Assembly (NCBI GenBank): GCA_963681505.1 | Contig: OY811986.1 | Coordinates: 5,161,566-5,225,565 of the forward strand | DNA length: 64,000 nucleotides | Source: Eunapius fragilis | Lineage: Eukaryota > Porifera > Demospongiae > Spongillida > Spongillidae | Direction of reading: 5' to 3' | Shown here: positions 31,706-42,344 of the stretch, one piece after another | Position numbering within the stretch: the stretch's first letter is position 1 | Layout of the letters: each line of letters opens with the position of its first letter | Position numbers and translations under genes: made by a program | The notes under the pieces: generated by a model | Database searches by the model: none | The model's input: only the letters and a program-made list of their open reading frames with translations | Told to the model about the DNA's origin: nothing

Positions 31706-34700
31706 TCAATAACGATCCGGCGGGTGTCGGATTCGCTGTGGATAACGACGAGGTGGTGGCTGATCTTCGTCCTGGGGGTTGGCCACTTCTGCTTGTACTT
31801 CTTCATGACCACGAACTTCTAAGGCCAGTGGTTCGTCCTGGGGGGTGGCCACTTCCGCTTGTGCATCATGACCTTGATCATCTAGGCCCAGTTGTTCCTC
31901 TTCCGGGACTGGTTGTTGTACTATCTCTTGTTCTGCTATCTCAAAGTCATCCCTGTCAAAGAATTGCAATGTCGTACCTGGATACTCAGGGCGATGACGA
32001 CTTTGATTCGCACTGGATGGGCCCTCTGTTTCTGGATTTTTAGCTTCAACATCATCAAAGTCCAGACGAATATCACTAGGGCATGGCTTCAGGCGATCAA
32101 AGTGTACGACCATCCTCTTACGTCTCCGTGCTGCAATGCGTCGTAGATCAAGGATTCTGTAGGTGACCGCAGAAAGCCTCTTCACCACCCTAAATGGCCC
32201 AGTCCAGGGACAATGGAGCTTCCTAGGCTTTCCCTTGGGAACAACAGGGGTATGTAACCACACAAGGTCACCTGGTTCATACTGCTTCCCATAGACCCTC
32301 TGATTGTAGACCTCCTTCATCCTCTCCGTTGCTGTCCCCATGTTTTCCCGAGCAACTTGGAAGGCCCCTTGCAGGATTTTCTCCAGTTGTCTTGCATACT
32401 CATGTTGTGGCTGGGATTCAGTTGGTGTAGACCCATAGACCAGATCCACAGGCAACTTGGCCTGCCGCCCGAACATTAAAAAGAAAGGGGAGAAACCTGT
32501 GGAGGGATGTATTGAAGTATTATAGGCCATACAAATTTTCCTCAAATGCAATTCCCACTGAGTAGGGTTGTCCTGGGCAGATGTCGCTAGCATGCTGATC
32601 AATGTACGATTCAATCGTTCAACAAGTCCATCTGATTGCGGGTGGTATGGCGTTGTACGAGTCTTACTGATTTGTAGTAATTTACACACTTCTTTCATCA
32701 CATCTGACTCGAATTGTCGCCCTTGATCAGAATGCAACTGCTGAGGGATAGAGAACCTGCAGAAGAATTCATCAACCAATTTGGTAGCTACTGTTATTGC
32801 CTCCTGATTGGGAATGGCATAAGCCTCTGCCCATCTGGTGAAGTAGTCGGAAGCGACTAAAATGTAAGGGTTCTTAGCCTCCCCTGGGGTGATAGGTCCG
32901 ACTATGTCTACAGCAACAATTTGCATGGGGTACCCAGCACTAATACCCTGGAGAGGGGCACGACCTCGACGTGGGGGCATTTTCCTAGTAGCACACTTCA
33001 CACACGTCCTACACCACTTCCCAACATCTCCTGCATGACCTGGCCAATAAAACCTCTCCTTCAGGCGGGAAAGTGTCTTTCCTTCTCCTAAATGTCCTCC
33101 CAATACGCCCTCATGTAATTGCTTCAAAATATCTTGGCGAATAACTGCCGGGGCAATAACCTGCAAATGCTCACGCCCCTGATCGTCTTCATACCGTCTA
33201 TACAAGATGCCCTTTTTTTCTACCAACTGGTCCCATTGCTGCACTAATATGTTTAGTTCCCTACTCTTCCCTTCCAGTTCCCCAAGGCCTACCATGCTCC
33301 CACAACTTACTGCCCTGAGCACAATCCCCACATTTTCATCCTCCAGCTGCAGCTGGCGCATACTCTTCACCCCCTCAGTTCCTGTCAGAATCTGCTGTGG
33401 CTGAACAGCTGATACTCCCACGCCTTTACTGCTGGAACCACCTGAGATGTCGGCTTCAATTTCATCTGGACCAATGCGGGAAAGGGCATCAGCATTTCCG
33501 TGGTTGCATCCCCTACGGTGAATTACAGCAAAGTCATACTCTTGGAGCTGTTCTAACCATCTTGCGAGTTGCCCTTCTGGTTCTTTCATGTTGTAAATCC
33601 ATTGCAAGGAGCTGTGATCAGTACGAAGAGTGAAGCGACGTCCCAACAAGTACGGCCTGAAGTGTTTCGTAAAGGTGACTACTGCCAATAGCTCTTTCCT
33701 TGTCACGCAGTACTTTCTCTCAGCTTTACTAAGTGTACGACTCCCGTAGGCCACTACTCTCTCCTCTCCATCGTGGTTCTGGGACAGCACTGCTCCTATA
33801 CCATACTGACAGGCATCTGTATCAAGGATAAAAGGCTTCTCAAAGTCTGGGAATGATAGTATGGGGGCAGACAACAGTCGCAATTTGAGTTCATCAAATG
33901 CATGGATACACTCTTGTGTCCATTGAAACTCACGACCACGCTCGGTAAGTTGGTGTAACGGTCTGGCAATGGCAGCAAAGTGGGGAATGTATTTCCTGTA
34001 GTATCCCACAAGACCGAGGAACTGTCTGACATCTTGCACAGAATTTGGTGTCTTCCAGTTCTGAACTGCGGAAACCTTTGCGGGGTCAGTGCTAATACCC
34101 TGTCTTGAAATTCTGTGCCCTAAAAATGTTACTTCTTCACGAAAGAGATGACATTTGGAAGTTTTCAACCGCAACCCTGCTTGTCTTAATCTATCCAGCA
34201 CCAATTCCAAATTGGATAAGTGCTGCTGAAAAGACTTACCAACAATCACGATATCGTCTATGTAGACGAGGCAACTTTTCCATTGGATGCCAGACAAGAC
34301 CAGGTCCATCAACCGCTGAAAGGTTGCTGGAGCGTTGCAGAGCCCAAAGGGCATAACCTTAAACTCGAAAAGGCCATCTTGCGTGCAGAACGCTGTCTTT
34401 TGCCTGTCATTCTCATCCATTTCCACCTGCCAGTAGCCACTAATGAGGTCGAGAGTTGAAAACCACTTGGACCCATTCAAAGCCTCCAGTGAGTCATCTA
34501 TTCTTGGGAGGGGATAAGCATCCTTACGAGTGATAGAATTTACCTTGCGATAATCCACACAAAAACGTAAGGAGCCATCCTTTTTCGGGGCTATGACCAC
34601 TGGGGATGCCCAGGGGCTTGAAGAGGGATGCACAACTTCGCGCTTGAGCATATCTTCAATTAGCTTGCGGGTCTGTTCTCTTCGAAAGGGTGGCATTCTC

Positions 34701-35806
34701 CTAAACTGCTGACGGACTGGAGGGTTACTGCCAGTATCAACTGAGTGCTTAACCATGTCAGTACGCCCCAGTTCATCGTTTGATTCAGCAAAGACATCTG
34801 CATATGACATCAACACATGATACAACATCTCCATTTCCTCCTTACTCAGATCAGCTGCACAGTTTTGTACCATCTCCCACAATAATTTGGACTTACTTTC
34901 AGAAACTTTAGGTAACATCCTTTCTTGACTCCTTGCATCTGTTACAGGCGCCAACAATGATTCATCCTGCAACCTAGTGGCTCTGGCTATTCTTGTACCC
35001 TTATGAACAACAGTCTCAGTTGGCAAAGGATTACACATCAGAACAGGGATACTACCTAAAGGCTCTCCTATTGAGGGTGTAACCACAGCTCCTGCAACAA
35101 TTATAGGTATGTCAGGTCTGCTACCCTCCACTAACCATACCCCTTTGCATGTGGAAGATGTGTACGCCATGGTTTGAATTTCACTATGGGCTGGTATCTT
35201 GACAGTCTCTATGAGACTAACACTCACCTCATTGGCCAACATGTCACTACTACTGCTACTGTCCGCATGGTGTTGTAACTGGATGGAAGCTCCTTCAAGC
35301 CGCAACACCATCTTGGATAGGTCAATGATGCCTTCATGTTTCTCTAGAAAGTCCAGCCCCAGGATAGATTCCACCTTGAGGGAGTCAACAACTACAAGGT
35401 CAGCTAAAAATGCCTGATCTGCCAAATGGAAATCAAGAGTCGTAACTCCACATACAGGAACAGTGCTACCCTCTACACCAACAAGGTGCCTCCCTCTCCA
35501 CGGTGACAGTCCAAATGTGCTTGCACCTCCAAGTCTGTCCCAGACATCTTTTCTTATTAGACTTACAGCTGCTCCCGTGTCTACCATGAATTCTACAGGT
35601 GAACCCTTAACAATAGCTACAATGAACTTCGACATAGCAGGATTAACAGCTAAACTGTACAAACTTTGTTTTACCTGGACCATTGTTTCCTTACCCTCAT
35701 ATGCTTGGTCCTTAGCATAGAGGGTATCTAGTTTTCCTGCTTCCGCTTCTGCCAGCCAGCCGCGCAGCCCCTGGCAAAGTGTCCTTCCTTGCCACACTTT
35801 AAGCAA
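31706..35806 (-). CDS. Gypsy B Pol polyprotein: protease, RT, RNase H, integrase
   Basis: The 1366-codon open frame has no stops. In order: retropepsin with EFMVDTGAAVSLI (DTG at residues 76-78), reverse transcriptase with CVDYRKVNSITRKDAYPLPR and YIDDIVIVG near residue 515, RNase H with FILDTDACQYGIGAVLSQ near 655, integrase zinc domain HEGVLGGHLGEGKT through WCRTCVKCATRK near 895-940, and DDE acids in VAVDIVGP (about 967), HSDQGRQFES (about 1024) and GLVERLNRTL (about 1060). A GPY/F module (CPWTGPFRVVKRLSAVTYR) and a Gln/Glu-rich tail end it. It overlaps gag by 79 bases in the -1 frame and probably has no start of its own, being made by frameshifting near 35737. Confidence 0.95.
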   Translation of the reverse strand: MLKVWQGRTLCQGLRGWLAEAEAGKLDTLYAKDQAYEGKETMVQVKQSLYSLAVNPAMSKFIVAIVKGSPVEFMVDTGAAVSLIRKDVWDRLGGASTFGLSPWRGRHLVGVEGSTVPVCGVTTLDFHLADQAFLADLVVVDSLKVESILGLDFLEKHEGIIDLSKMVLRLEGASIQLQHHADSSSSSDMLANEVSVSLIETVKIPAHSEIQTMAYTSSTCKGVWLVEGSRPDIPIIVAGAVVTPSIGEPLGSIPVLMCNPLPTETVVHKGTRIARATRLQDESLLAPVTDARSQERMLPKVSESKSKLLWEMVQNCAADLSKEEMEMLYHVLMSYADVFAESNDELGRTDMVKHSVDTGSNPPVRQQFRRMPPFRREQTRKLIEDMLKREVVHPSSSPWASPVVIAPKKDGSLRFCVDYRKVNSITRKDAYPLPRIDDSLEALNGSKWFSTLDLISGYWQVEMDENDRQKTAFCTQDGLFEFKVMPFGLCNAPATFQRLMDLVLSGIQWKSCLVYIDDIVIVGKSFQQHLSNLELVLDRLRQAGLRLKTSKCHLFREEVTFLGHRISRQGISTDPAKVSAVQNWKTPNSVQDVRQFLGLVGYYRKYIPHFAAIARPLHQLTERGREFQWTQECIHAFDELKLRLLSAPILSFPDFEKPFILDTDACQYGIGAVLSQNHDGEERVVAYGSRTLSKAERKYCVTRKELLAVVTFTKHFRPYLLGRRFTLRTDHSSLQWIYNMKEPEGQLARWLEQLQEYDFAVIHRRGCNHGNADALSRIGPDEIEADISGGSSSKGVGVSAVQPQQILTGTEGVKSMRQLQLEDENVGIVLRAVSCGSMVGLGELEGKSRELNILVQQWDQLVEKKGILYRRYEDDQGREHLQVIAPAVIRQDILKQLHEGVLGGHLGEGKTLSRLKERFYWPGHAGDVGKWCRTCVKCATRKMPPRRGRAPLQGISAGYPMQIVAVDIVGPITPGEAKNPYILVASDYFTRWAEAYAIPNQEAITVATKLVDEFFCRFSIPQQLHSDQGRQFESDVMKEVCKLLQISKTRTTPYHPQSDGLVERLNRTLISMLATSAQDNPTQWELHLRKICMAYNTSIHPSTGFSPFFLMFGRQAKLPVDLVYGSTPTESQPQHEYARQLEKILQGAFQVARENMGTATERMKEVYNQRVYGKQYEPGDLVWLHTPVVPKGKPRKLHCPWTGPFRVVKRLSAVTYRILDLRRIAARRRKRMVVHFDRLKPCPSDIRLDFDDVEAKNPETEGPSSANQSRHRPEYPGTTLQFFDRDDFEIAEQEIVQQPVPEEEQLGLDDQGHDAQAEVATPQDEPLALEVRGHEEVQAEVANPQDEDQPPPRRYPQRIRHPPDRY

Positions 35807-36576
35807 ATGATCGTATCCTTGGAGGCTGCTGGTTCTTGGAAGGAATTATACGTCTCGGGTCTCTTTCTACCTGCGCGAGCTTGTGCCGGCCGTTCGGACG
35901 TCTCTAGTTTCCCCATCCTTTCTGACAATGAGTGGATCATGGCCATTAAGGTTTCCCGTTCTTCGACCGGGACATCACTGACAACTGATATTTTGGAACC
36001 TTTGGTCTCTTGATGGAGATACGACTCCATTTCCATCGTGCACGAAACCGCATCGTCCAGAGTCTTCGGTTGTCTCTGTCGGACAGCAAAAGCAACCTTA
36101 GGATTATCCAACTCACTGAGATATCTCTCGAGAGACAGCAAATCCTTAGCCTTTTCGTCGATTCCGGGAAACGCTTTGTCTGCGAGGATGCGCAACTCAT
36201 CTCCGAAATCATTCCAATGTTCGTCCGGTCGCCTTTTCCTGGTCTGAAATTCGACAACATACAGCTGACGCTTACTTTCAGGTTCAAAGCGCTTCTGTAA
36301 AGCGTCCTTCGCTGCTCGGAAGTTCTGTTTCACTTCTGGCACCAACCTCCTCCAAGCGGTTTGAGCCTTTCCAGTTAGCCGAACGGGTAGCCAGAGTAGT
36401 TTCGTCGGTTCGTCCCAGCCATTAACCACAGCCACGGCCTCAAAGTGCTCGACCCAATCGGTCCAATTTCTGTCGCCAGAGTAGGTGTCGGGAGAAACCA
36501 GCGGTCGGTTGGTTTTGGTCTGAGCCAGAACCCTCGCCGGGCTCGGAGTTCCCGTTCCGCCTTCTTGTTCGGCCAT
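35728..36576 (-). CDS. Gypsy B Gag
   Basis: The start chosen is the ATG at 36576, directly after the primer site (MAEQEGGTGTPSPARVLAQT). The earlier in-frame Met at 36657 lies in the LTR. The 282-residue protein has a capsid-like region (WTDWVEHFEAVAVVNGWDE, LPVRLTGKAQTAWRRL, RFEPESKRQLYVVEFQTRKR) and one CCHC knuckle CLKCGKEGHFARGC near its end, then a basic tail. Gag forms the particle in which the element RNA is reverse-transcribed. The stop is TAG at 35728-35730, preceded directly by GGAAAAC. Confidence 0.9.
   Translation of the reverse strand: MAEQEGGTGTPSPARVLAQTKTNRPLVSPDTYSGDRNWTDWVEHFEAVAVVNGWDEPTKLLWLPVRLTGKAQTAWRRLVPEVKQNFRAAKDALQKRFEPESKRQLYVVEFQTRKRRPDEHWNDFGDELRILADKAFPGIDEKAKDLLSLERYLSELDNPKVAFAVRQRQPKTLDDAVSCTMEMESYLHQETKGSKISVVSDVPVEERETLMAMIHSLSERMGKLETSERPAQARAGRKRPETYNSFQEPAASKDTIICLKCGKEGHFARGCAAGWQKRKQEN
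35731..35737 (-). promoter_or_regulatory. Candidate -1 frameshift site of gypsy B
   Basis: The last two gag codons and the base before them read G GAA AAC, directly before TAG. Slipping back one base gives GGA AAA and enters the pol frame. The A-site pairing fits well, but GAA to GGA at the P site is imperfect, so the heptamer is not a textbook match. No downstream pseudoknot was examined. Confidence 0.45.
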
Positions 36577-36592
36577 CCTGCCGACTACGCCA
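36577..36592 (-). promoter_or_regulatory. Primer-binding site of gypsy B, tRNA-Ser
   Basis: Two bases inside the 5' LTR the minus strand reads TGGCGTAGTCGGCAGG, complementary to CCTGCCGACTACG-CCA, the 3' end of animal tRNA-Ser (AGA type) as I know it. All 16 bases fit. Confidence 0.85.
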
Positions 36593-36594
36593 AG

Positions 36595-36745
36595 TGTAAC
36601 GAGACACTGCAGCAACAAAAAGTGTTTAATTACAAAGAGAGACATGCATATATACACAGGATAAGGTCAAAGTACAGTCCAGCTGGAGCCAGCACAGACA
36701 CGCATGCGTACATAGATACAAAAATATATTATGTCATTCGCTACA
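36595..36745 (-). repeat. 5' LTR of gypsy B
   Basis: The right-hand 151-bp LTR. It should carry the promoter for the element. The flanking GTAA is at 36746-36749. Confidence 0.95.
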
Positions 36746-37975
36746 GTAATAAGGAAGTTGTCCCATGTGCCATACAGACATTGACCACTACTGGTGCAGC
36801 AGTGAAATGATTCTTTGGAGTGGTTAATGCGGCAGAGGTTTGTGAGAGTGTGCATTGTGAATTTCCAGTGTCTGAAATGGTCAATAAAACCATGGATCTA
36901 GTACTAGGGGATCCCATCAGATTGGAAACTATCAGTGAACAAAACATGTTTTATGTTATGATGGATTGGTACCCAGTGCCAGATTCCATTGACAAATTCC
37001 ACTTTGTCAATGAGCAAGATTTGCTCCAGGTACCAGTGGATTGCCAGCAATACTCAGCCACACCCACCACATTTAAGGCCAGTATTGAAGGAGTCAGTTC
37101 AATGCAGTACTCCTTCAGGTGTGCCATAAACCCAACTGATGCTAATGGAATTCCAAAACCATTATGCTCACTCCAGACAAAGAACAGTATAAATGAATAT
37201 GCTAAAGTGTTCATTTTACTTGTGTTCTTTGTAAAGAATCTAATAGAGAGGGGACCACAGGATTTAAAGGCTGCAGAGATGCTTGATGTATTGGTACAGG
37301 AAGCCTTCCAAGCACCCTCAAGGAACACCATCTTTCCACTTATCCTGGCACTTATGGAAAGCAATGTTGCCAATAGCCATAGTACATCACCAATTCCATT
37401 GTTTTTGCGTTTTCTTTGTTTAAAAAGTGATGGGTCACTGCTTCAGCCAGAGGAGGTAGGGCGTAATTGTGCCAAGCTACACTACTTAATGAAGCTTACT
37501 GTTCTGGAGAGTGTTGTGTCAAAACCAACTGTGGATGAGCAGGTGCTGTATATGAAGCAACTACAGCCATTAGTTAGGGGCAATGGCAACCCCTTTTCCG
37601 TGTTCACTTACATCTGCAGTACATCATCAATGGCATGGAAAGTGGCTGCATCTAGCAATCGGCTTCTGATAATTGCACGTCTTGACTCCCCACTCCACGT
37701 TGTCATACATGGGGTTGGTATCACAACTGACCAAGTCCGAGCAGTGTACCATCAGGCTCTGCACAGGTGCCAGATCTTGGCCACAGAACTACTGATGGGA
37801 GTAAGAATGCATCTGTGGTTGAGGCATGGGATGACTTGTCCAGTGCAGAATAATGGCCAGCAGGGATGTCAGCAAGGACAAAGCTATCCGATGTACGCTA
37901 TTGACCCATATTCTGTGCTCTGACATTCATCACACTCGCATGGTGGATTCCATTCGGGAGGGAGTGGTTGTGTAT
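36746..37975 (+). pseudogene. ORQ copy 2, conserved middle block
   Basis: The open frame 36820-37923 gives VNAAEVCESVHCEFPVSEM, MDWYPVPDSIDKFHFVNEQD, NSINEYAKVFILLVFFVKN, RNTIFPLILALMESNVANS and HRCQILATELLMG. No known domain is apparent; it is largely helical and well conserved between copies. A one-base deletion near 37805 shifts the frame relative to the fragment at 28706 and copy 3, which continue RNASVVEAWDDFVQ. In intact relatives it would link the zinc fingers to the recombinase-like block. The role is unknown. Confidence 0.75.
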
Positions 37976-38660
37976 TGACATGCAGAGGCATCCTCATATC
38001 TAAAAATGTACAACGATTATGTCAAGAACCTCATTTTGGTTGTACATCTGGGGTCTGGCATGCCTGCAAGAGGGACTGAGCTGGCTACCTACAAGATTCA
38101 GCATTAGACAAAAACTTAGCCGAGTACAGCAAGACCAGCGAGGAAGACCCCAACCACCAGCAGGGCACCTTTGTACACAAACAGTATGCCTAGCCACACA
38201 AATTTATATTCAGCTGAGCAGAGGCTGACAACCTGAGGCAAAGGTCCATAATGCAAGCCAACAAGGCAATCCCCCGTTTCTTAGATAGCACTGCCTCACA
38301 AGTACTGCTTACAGATACATTGGTGTTGCGTCCATTTCAGTGCTCTTTGGCATCATATTTAGATAAGAATGTAGCTGGAATTTATAATTCTGTTGTATTT
38401 GTTTTGGATGGAGCACCAATGGAGGCTGAGACTATCCGGCGGTGTTTCCCCAACTATTTGCAGAATACAGTGGCTCTGCATTGTCCTTTGCTGACTACTG
38501 GCAGCTAGTTAAGTACTTTGCTCATCTCATTGACATGGCATGTGATGAAGGCGAATCAGATGATGAGCTATGGCCAGTAGCATCATCTCATCTGTCAATA
38601 GATGAGCAGTTTGGCCATAGCTCAGTGACGGCAAACCTATGGTATGGATGCCACGATGGG
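37976..38660 (+). pseudogene. ORQ copy 2, tyrosine-recombinase-like block
   Basis: After the middle block, 38008-38095 encodes LILVVHLGSGMPARGTELAT, resembling box I of tyrosine recombinases (R-G-x-E). Further on, 38490-38650 reads FADYWQLVKYFAHLID and IDEQFGHSSVTANLWYG. The last resembles the GHSS..T...Y pattern of box III with its His and Tyr, and the first resembles box II, where copy 3 has the Arg (ADYRQL). The spacing is plausible for the fold, but the block is divergent and broken: a stop after YKIQH, and a frame change near 38440 that copy 3 shares. Assignment is tentative. Confidence 0.45.
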
Positions 38661-38779
38661 GAAATGGGTGCCACAAAAGAGCACATGCTCCATGTTTTCA
38701 AAATGCAGTCCTGTAAGTGGCATCAGTTCCTCAGAGGGGAACTCCCCAGAACGAAAGCAGAAGAACCGACAAGGATTCT

Positions 38780-39255
38780 TCACAATGCTCCGTCAACATC
38801 TGCTTCCACCTCTGCACTGCAGGGTACTGCTTCCCTTCAGGGTTCTGCTTCCACCTCTGCACTGAGGGTTCTGCTTCCACCTTTGCACTACAGGGTACTG
38901 CTTCCACCTCTGCACTGCGGGATTCTGCTTCCACCTTTGCACTGCAGGGTACTGCTTCCACCTCTGCACTGCGGGGTTCTGCTTCTACCTTTGCATTGCA
39001 GGGTACTGCTTCCATCTCTGTTTCCACCTCTGCACTGTGGGATGCTGCTTCCTCCACTTCTGCTTCCTCCTCTGCACTGCAGAATTCTGCATCCTCTTTT
39101 GCTTCCACCTCTGCTTCCACCTCAGCACTGCAGAATGCTGCTTTCACCTCTGCTTCACCTCTCCACTACGGGATGCTGCTTTCACTTCTGATTCCATCTC
39201 TTCTTCCACCTTCGCACTGCATGATACTCCTTCCACCTCTGCACTGTGGGAGAGA
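38780..39255 (+). repeat. Ala/Ser/Thr-rich tandem repeat in ORQ copy 2
   Basis: Tandem units of about 27 bp (TTCTGCTTCCACCTYTGCAC type) encode alternating STSALQG, SASTFAL and similar peptides. The array links the recombinase-like block to the helicase and is longer here than in copy 3. Confidence 0.85.
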
Positions 39256-40400
39256 CCGAATAAACGGGCACGGATGGAGCATGATATGCCCTTGTCTGCA
39301 GCTAATCAACTTGTGACTGTCACACAATCAAGGGAAGCCTTGAAACATTTGAGGCTTTTTTACAATAATGAAGCAGCCACATTCAGATCACCTGAACTGA
39401 AAGCGGCTATAGAGAATGTGTTGTACACCAGCAATGACATCTTGGCTGTGCTACCAACAGGAATCGGGAAAAGCCTCCTTTTTCTTTTATATGCAAGTGT
39501 ACATGAGTCACTGACAGCAGTTGTGGTAGTCCCCACCGTGTCATTAGCGGAAGATATCATGCGTCGAGCAGCATCACATGGGTTATCATCGGCCAACAAT
39601 GTGTCCAATTTCAACGAGAGGCTCATTGTTGTTACACCTGAAGCCACTGTTGTGCAATGATTTAAAGATCTTTTGATACAAATTTACATCCAGAAGAAGT
39701 TGGGTGCCATCTTTGCGGATGAGGTTCACTTTTACACATTGCAGTCACAGTTTTGGCCTACATTCCACCACCTGCCTAAACTGTGGTTCTTGCCAGTCCC
39801 AATGGTGCTGATGACAGCAAACAACTCCTCAGCACGTAGTCAATGATCTGCTGACTCATTTTTTTGGACAAGAAAGGAGTCCCATAATTATCAGGCAGGC
39901 CACCAACAGATGGAACATGTCATACTATGTGAACTTCAATGTGTCTGTTGATGATCTGGCCCACCATGTAGCATGCAATCTAGCATTGTATGCTGATGTA
40001 GACAGAGCAATTGTATATGTGCCAGCAGTAGATACCATCTATGTCATTAAAGAGCAGCTGCCAAAGAAGGGTGTGCATTGTGCTGTCTACAGCGGCAGCT
40101 TTACTGATGTGGAAACAGTGACAACTTTTCCTCATGGCGAGATGGAAATGTGGCTGTTATGGTGGCTACTAGTGCATTTGGAGTTGGGATTGACTATTCA
40201 TCTGTGTGCACTGTTTTTCTACATGGGCTGCCATACACGGTAGCCAACAATGTGGACGTGCTGGACGTGACAGTAAGCCATCATCTGCCACTGTCTTTAT
40301 GGACATCACACGTGAAGAGACAAAACTGAAGTACATGATGGAAGGCAGCCTTGAGAGAAAGAAATGCTCAGGTATTAGTGTTAGGATTGTTAGCAGGTTA
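39256..40400 (+). pseudogene. ORQ copy 2, RecQ-like helicase
   Basis: Motifs in order: TFRSPELKAAIENVL (motif 0 region), AVLPTGIGKSLLF (Walker A), VVVPTVSLAEDIMRRA (Ia), GAIFADEVHF (motif II, A where copy 3 has V), motif IV-like IVYVPAVDTIYVIKEQL, HCAVYSGSFTDVE, and motif VI as QCGRAGRDSKPSS at 40248-40286. A TGA at 39658-39660 replaces a Cys codon, and frame changes occur near 39820, near 40120 and before motif VI. The gene is dead, but the SF2 RecQ family is clear. Confidence 0.85.
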
Positions 40401-40854
40401 ATGAACTTATAACGTGGGTCAGTTCGATCATTCATTATACCCTGGATAACATAACTTGGTGCCAATTTTGAGTACAACATATCACTTATTTCGCTAGTTA
40501 TGATGAAATTGGATTACTTTGCAAATGTAAAGGTATTAATGTTGTCCCGATGGTGGCACCTCTGTTTGTAAAGATGCTTCACAAATAAGGATTTTGAGCC
40601 AGCATAAAGTGTGAATGTGCAATTAAAGGTACACATTGGTTTTTGTGGTTGAGCATAATTTGCAAATACCGCTTTCTGCACCTATGTGCGCTGGTTGTCC
40701 TACACATGTTCATTCATGATTGCATGACAAGTAAGATTCTTGAGCAACAATGGACCTATAACTTTTGTTTCTGATGCAGAAATAAATTAGGGGGATGAAT
40801 TTTAATGTACTCACTGTAACTTAACTATACTGTCTGATCACTATTAGGTATGCC

Positions 40855-41500
40855 TCCTTGAAGGATGTGTGCCGAAGGAGATTCTTGTGACACACGCTAT
40901 TTATATAGCACAGAGGTTGAGTGCAGCTATTTACCCAGTTGCGTGATGTCTGCAAAACAGATGCCAGCATAGATGTGACCCTGATGCATTTTTTGATTTT
41001 AGCTCCAGTGATGAGGACACTGGATTAAATTCATCTGTTCCACAGACCTCATCACAGGTGCAAGCCGGGGGAAACAATTGCAGCACAAAAGTTAACATCA
41101 GCTGAACGCATTTTGGGTGCTTCATTTGCACCCATTTGAGAATAATTGCATTGTATGCAGAATTCATGATGGGAGTATGAAGCGACATGCAATACTTCGT
41201 TGCCCAATAATGGCTCAGCATTGCTATAGATGCTTTGGGAATCACTATGCTAAAGACTGCCTGGACAAACCAGTGATGCTTTGTGGGGTGTGCCAATCCT
41301 GCTTTCTTCCAAACAGGATAGGGGACACCATTTTCCACAGATGTGGTTTTATGAGGATTGCCAGTATAAAGAAACGCTACAGTTTTTTTGCATTGGCAGC
41401 CATCCAGTTTGACCTCATACCCGAGTCAAGCAAGAGGTCTATTTATGTCACTGATGCTAACGGAATGTTAAATTTGTGTGGCATGAGTTTGTTAACTTTT
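40855..41500 (+). pseudogene. ORQ copy 2, C-terminal Cys-rich region
   Basis: After a gap of about 450 bp the plus strand gives KDVCRRRFL and LRDVCKTDASID, resembling the RecQ zinc-binding segment, then NCIVCRIHDGSMKRHAILRC, CYRCFGNHYAKDCLDKP and CGVCQSCFLPNRIGDTIFHR (ORF 41117 onwards). The Cys/His-rich end resembles the C-terminus of fungal OrsD/RecQ proteins as I remember them. Several stops break the first part. Copy 3 lacks this region. Confidence 0.5.
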
Positions 41501-41739
41501 GCAAAGGCTAAAATCCTATTCACCACTACCATCCACCCAAATACTCTCACTCACCTTCTTAACCTCTCACTCTTCTCATACCCTCACCCTTTCTCTCCTC
41601 TCACACATCTCATACCCTCAACCTCTCATCCTCTCTCACACATCTCATGCCCTCACCCTCTCATATGCCACTTCTCACACAATGATTTTTTTGGCAATGC
41701 TGCAGTGTCTCATCACTATTGTTTATGTTAGTATGATTG

Positions 41740-42340
41740 ATTGAATAAAAAGCATATATTTGTTACTATTAATAACTTGGCCCTTGTTTTACAAACATCA
41801 AGTTATCTCAAGTAACCCCTTGTTCAGATTTCCTTCATTTTTGGCTCATTACTTGGCAATGTTTAATAATGTTAGTGAGGTATTCGTTGTTTTCGTAAGT
41901 TATTACATATGCAGAAATCAGCGGTCGCCAGGAAAGTGATGATGTTAAAAAAGACATCTGTTCCATTGTTATTACATTGGGGTAGTGTGGTTTGAATTTG
42001 TGCTGAATTTTAAGCAGTAATGTTTCTAATTCATTCATTCAAAACAAAGTTAGAATTTAAGCTATTTAAATATATATATATATACTAAATACACATAATT
42101 ATATAACATTGCATAGAAAAATTCAAAAGATATTCTGAGGGAGCACAAATGTATGAAAAATGGCAAGTCTTGAATTTATCAACTAACACAGGTTATAAAA
42201 CATTTTGCCACTTCATTTTTATGTTTAGAAAGGTTATTGGGTGCAAAAATATGTATACTATTACACTTGATGATTTCGGTTCGGGAAAGCAAAATATAGA
42301 CATGTACACAAAATCACAATCCTTAATACTAAATAATAAT
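41740..42340. other. AT-rich intergenic sequence
   Basis: No gene seen. It contains a short (TA)n tract near 42068-42084. Confidence 0.4.
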
Positions 42341-42344
42341 CGTT

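Larger units (their letters stand above)
31516..36745 (-). mobile_element. Ty3/gypsy LTR retrotransposon B (structurally intact, 5.23 kb)
   Basis: The LTRs are two 151-bp copies that appear identical base for base, with TG...CA ends. A primer site, a polypurine tract, a 4-bp duplication and full-length gag and pol frames are all present. It inserted into ORQ copy 2 in opposite orientation; ORQ copy 3 gives the empty site. Identical LTRs and no disabling change in the reading frames indicate a recent insertion. Confidence 0.95.

Noticed and set aside
38731-39147. Glu/Ala/Val-rich minus-strand open frame
   Set aside because: Antisense of the Ala/Ser repeat of ORQ copy 2.
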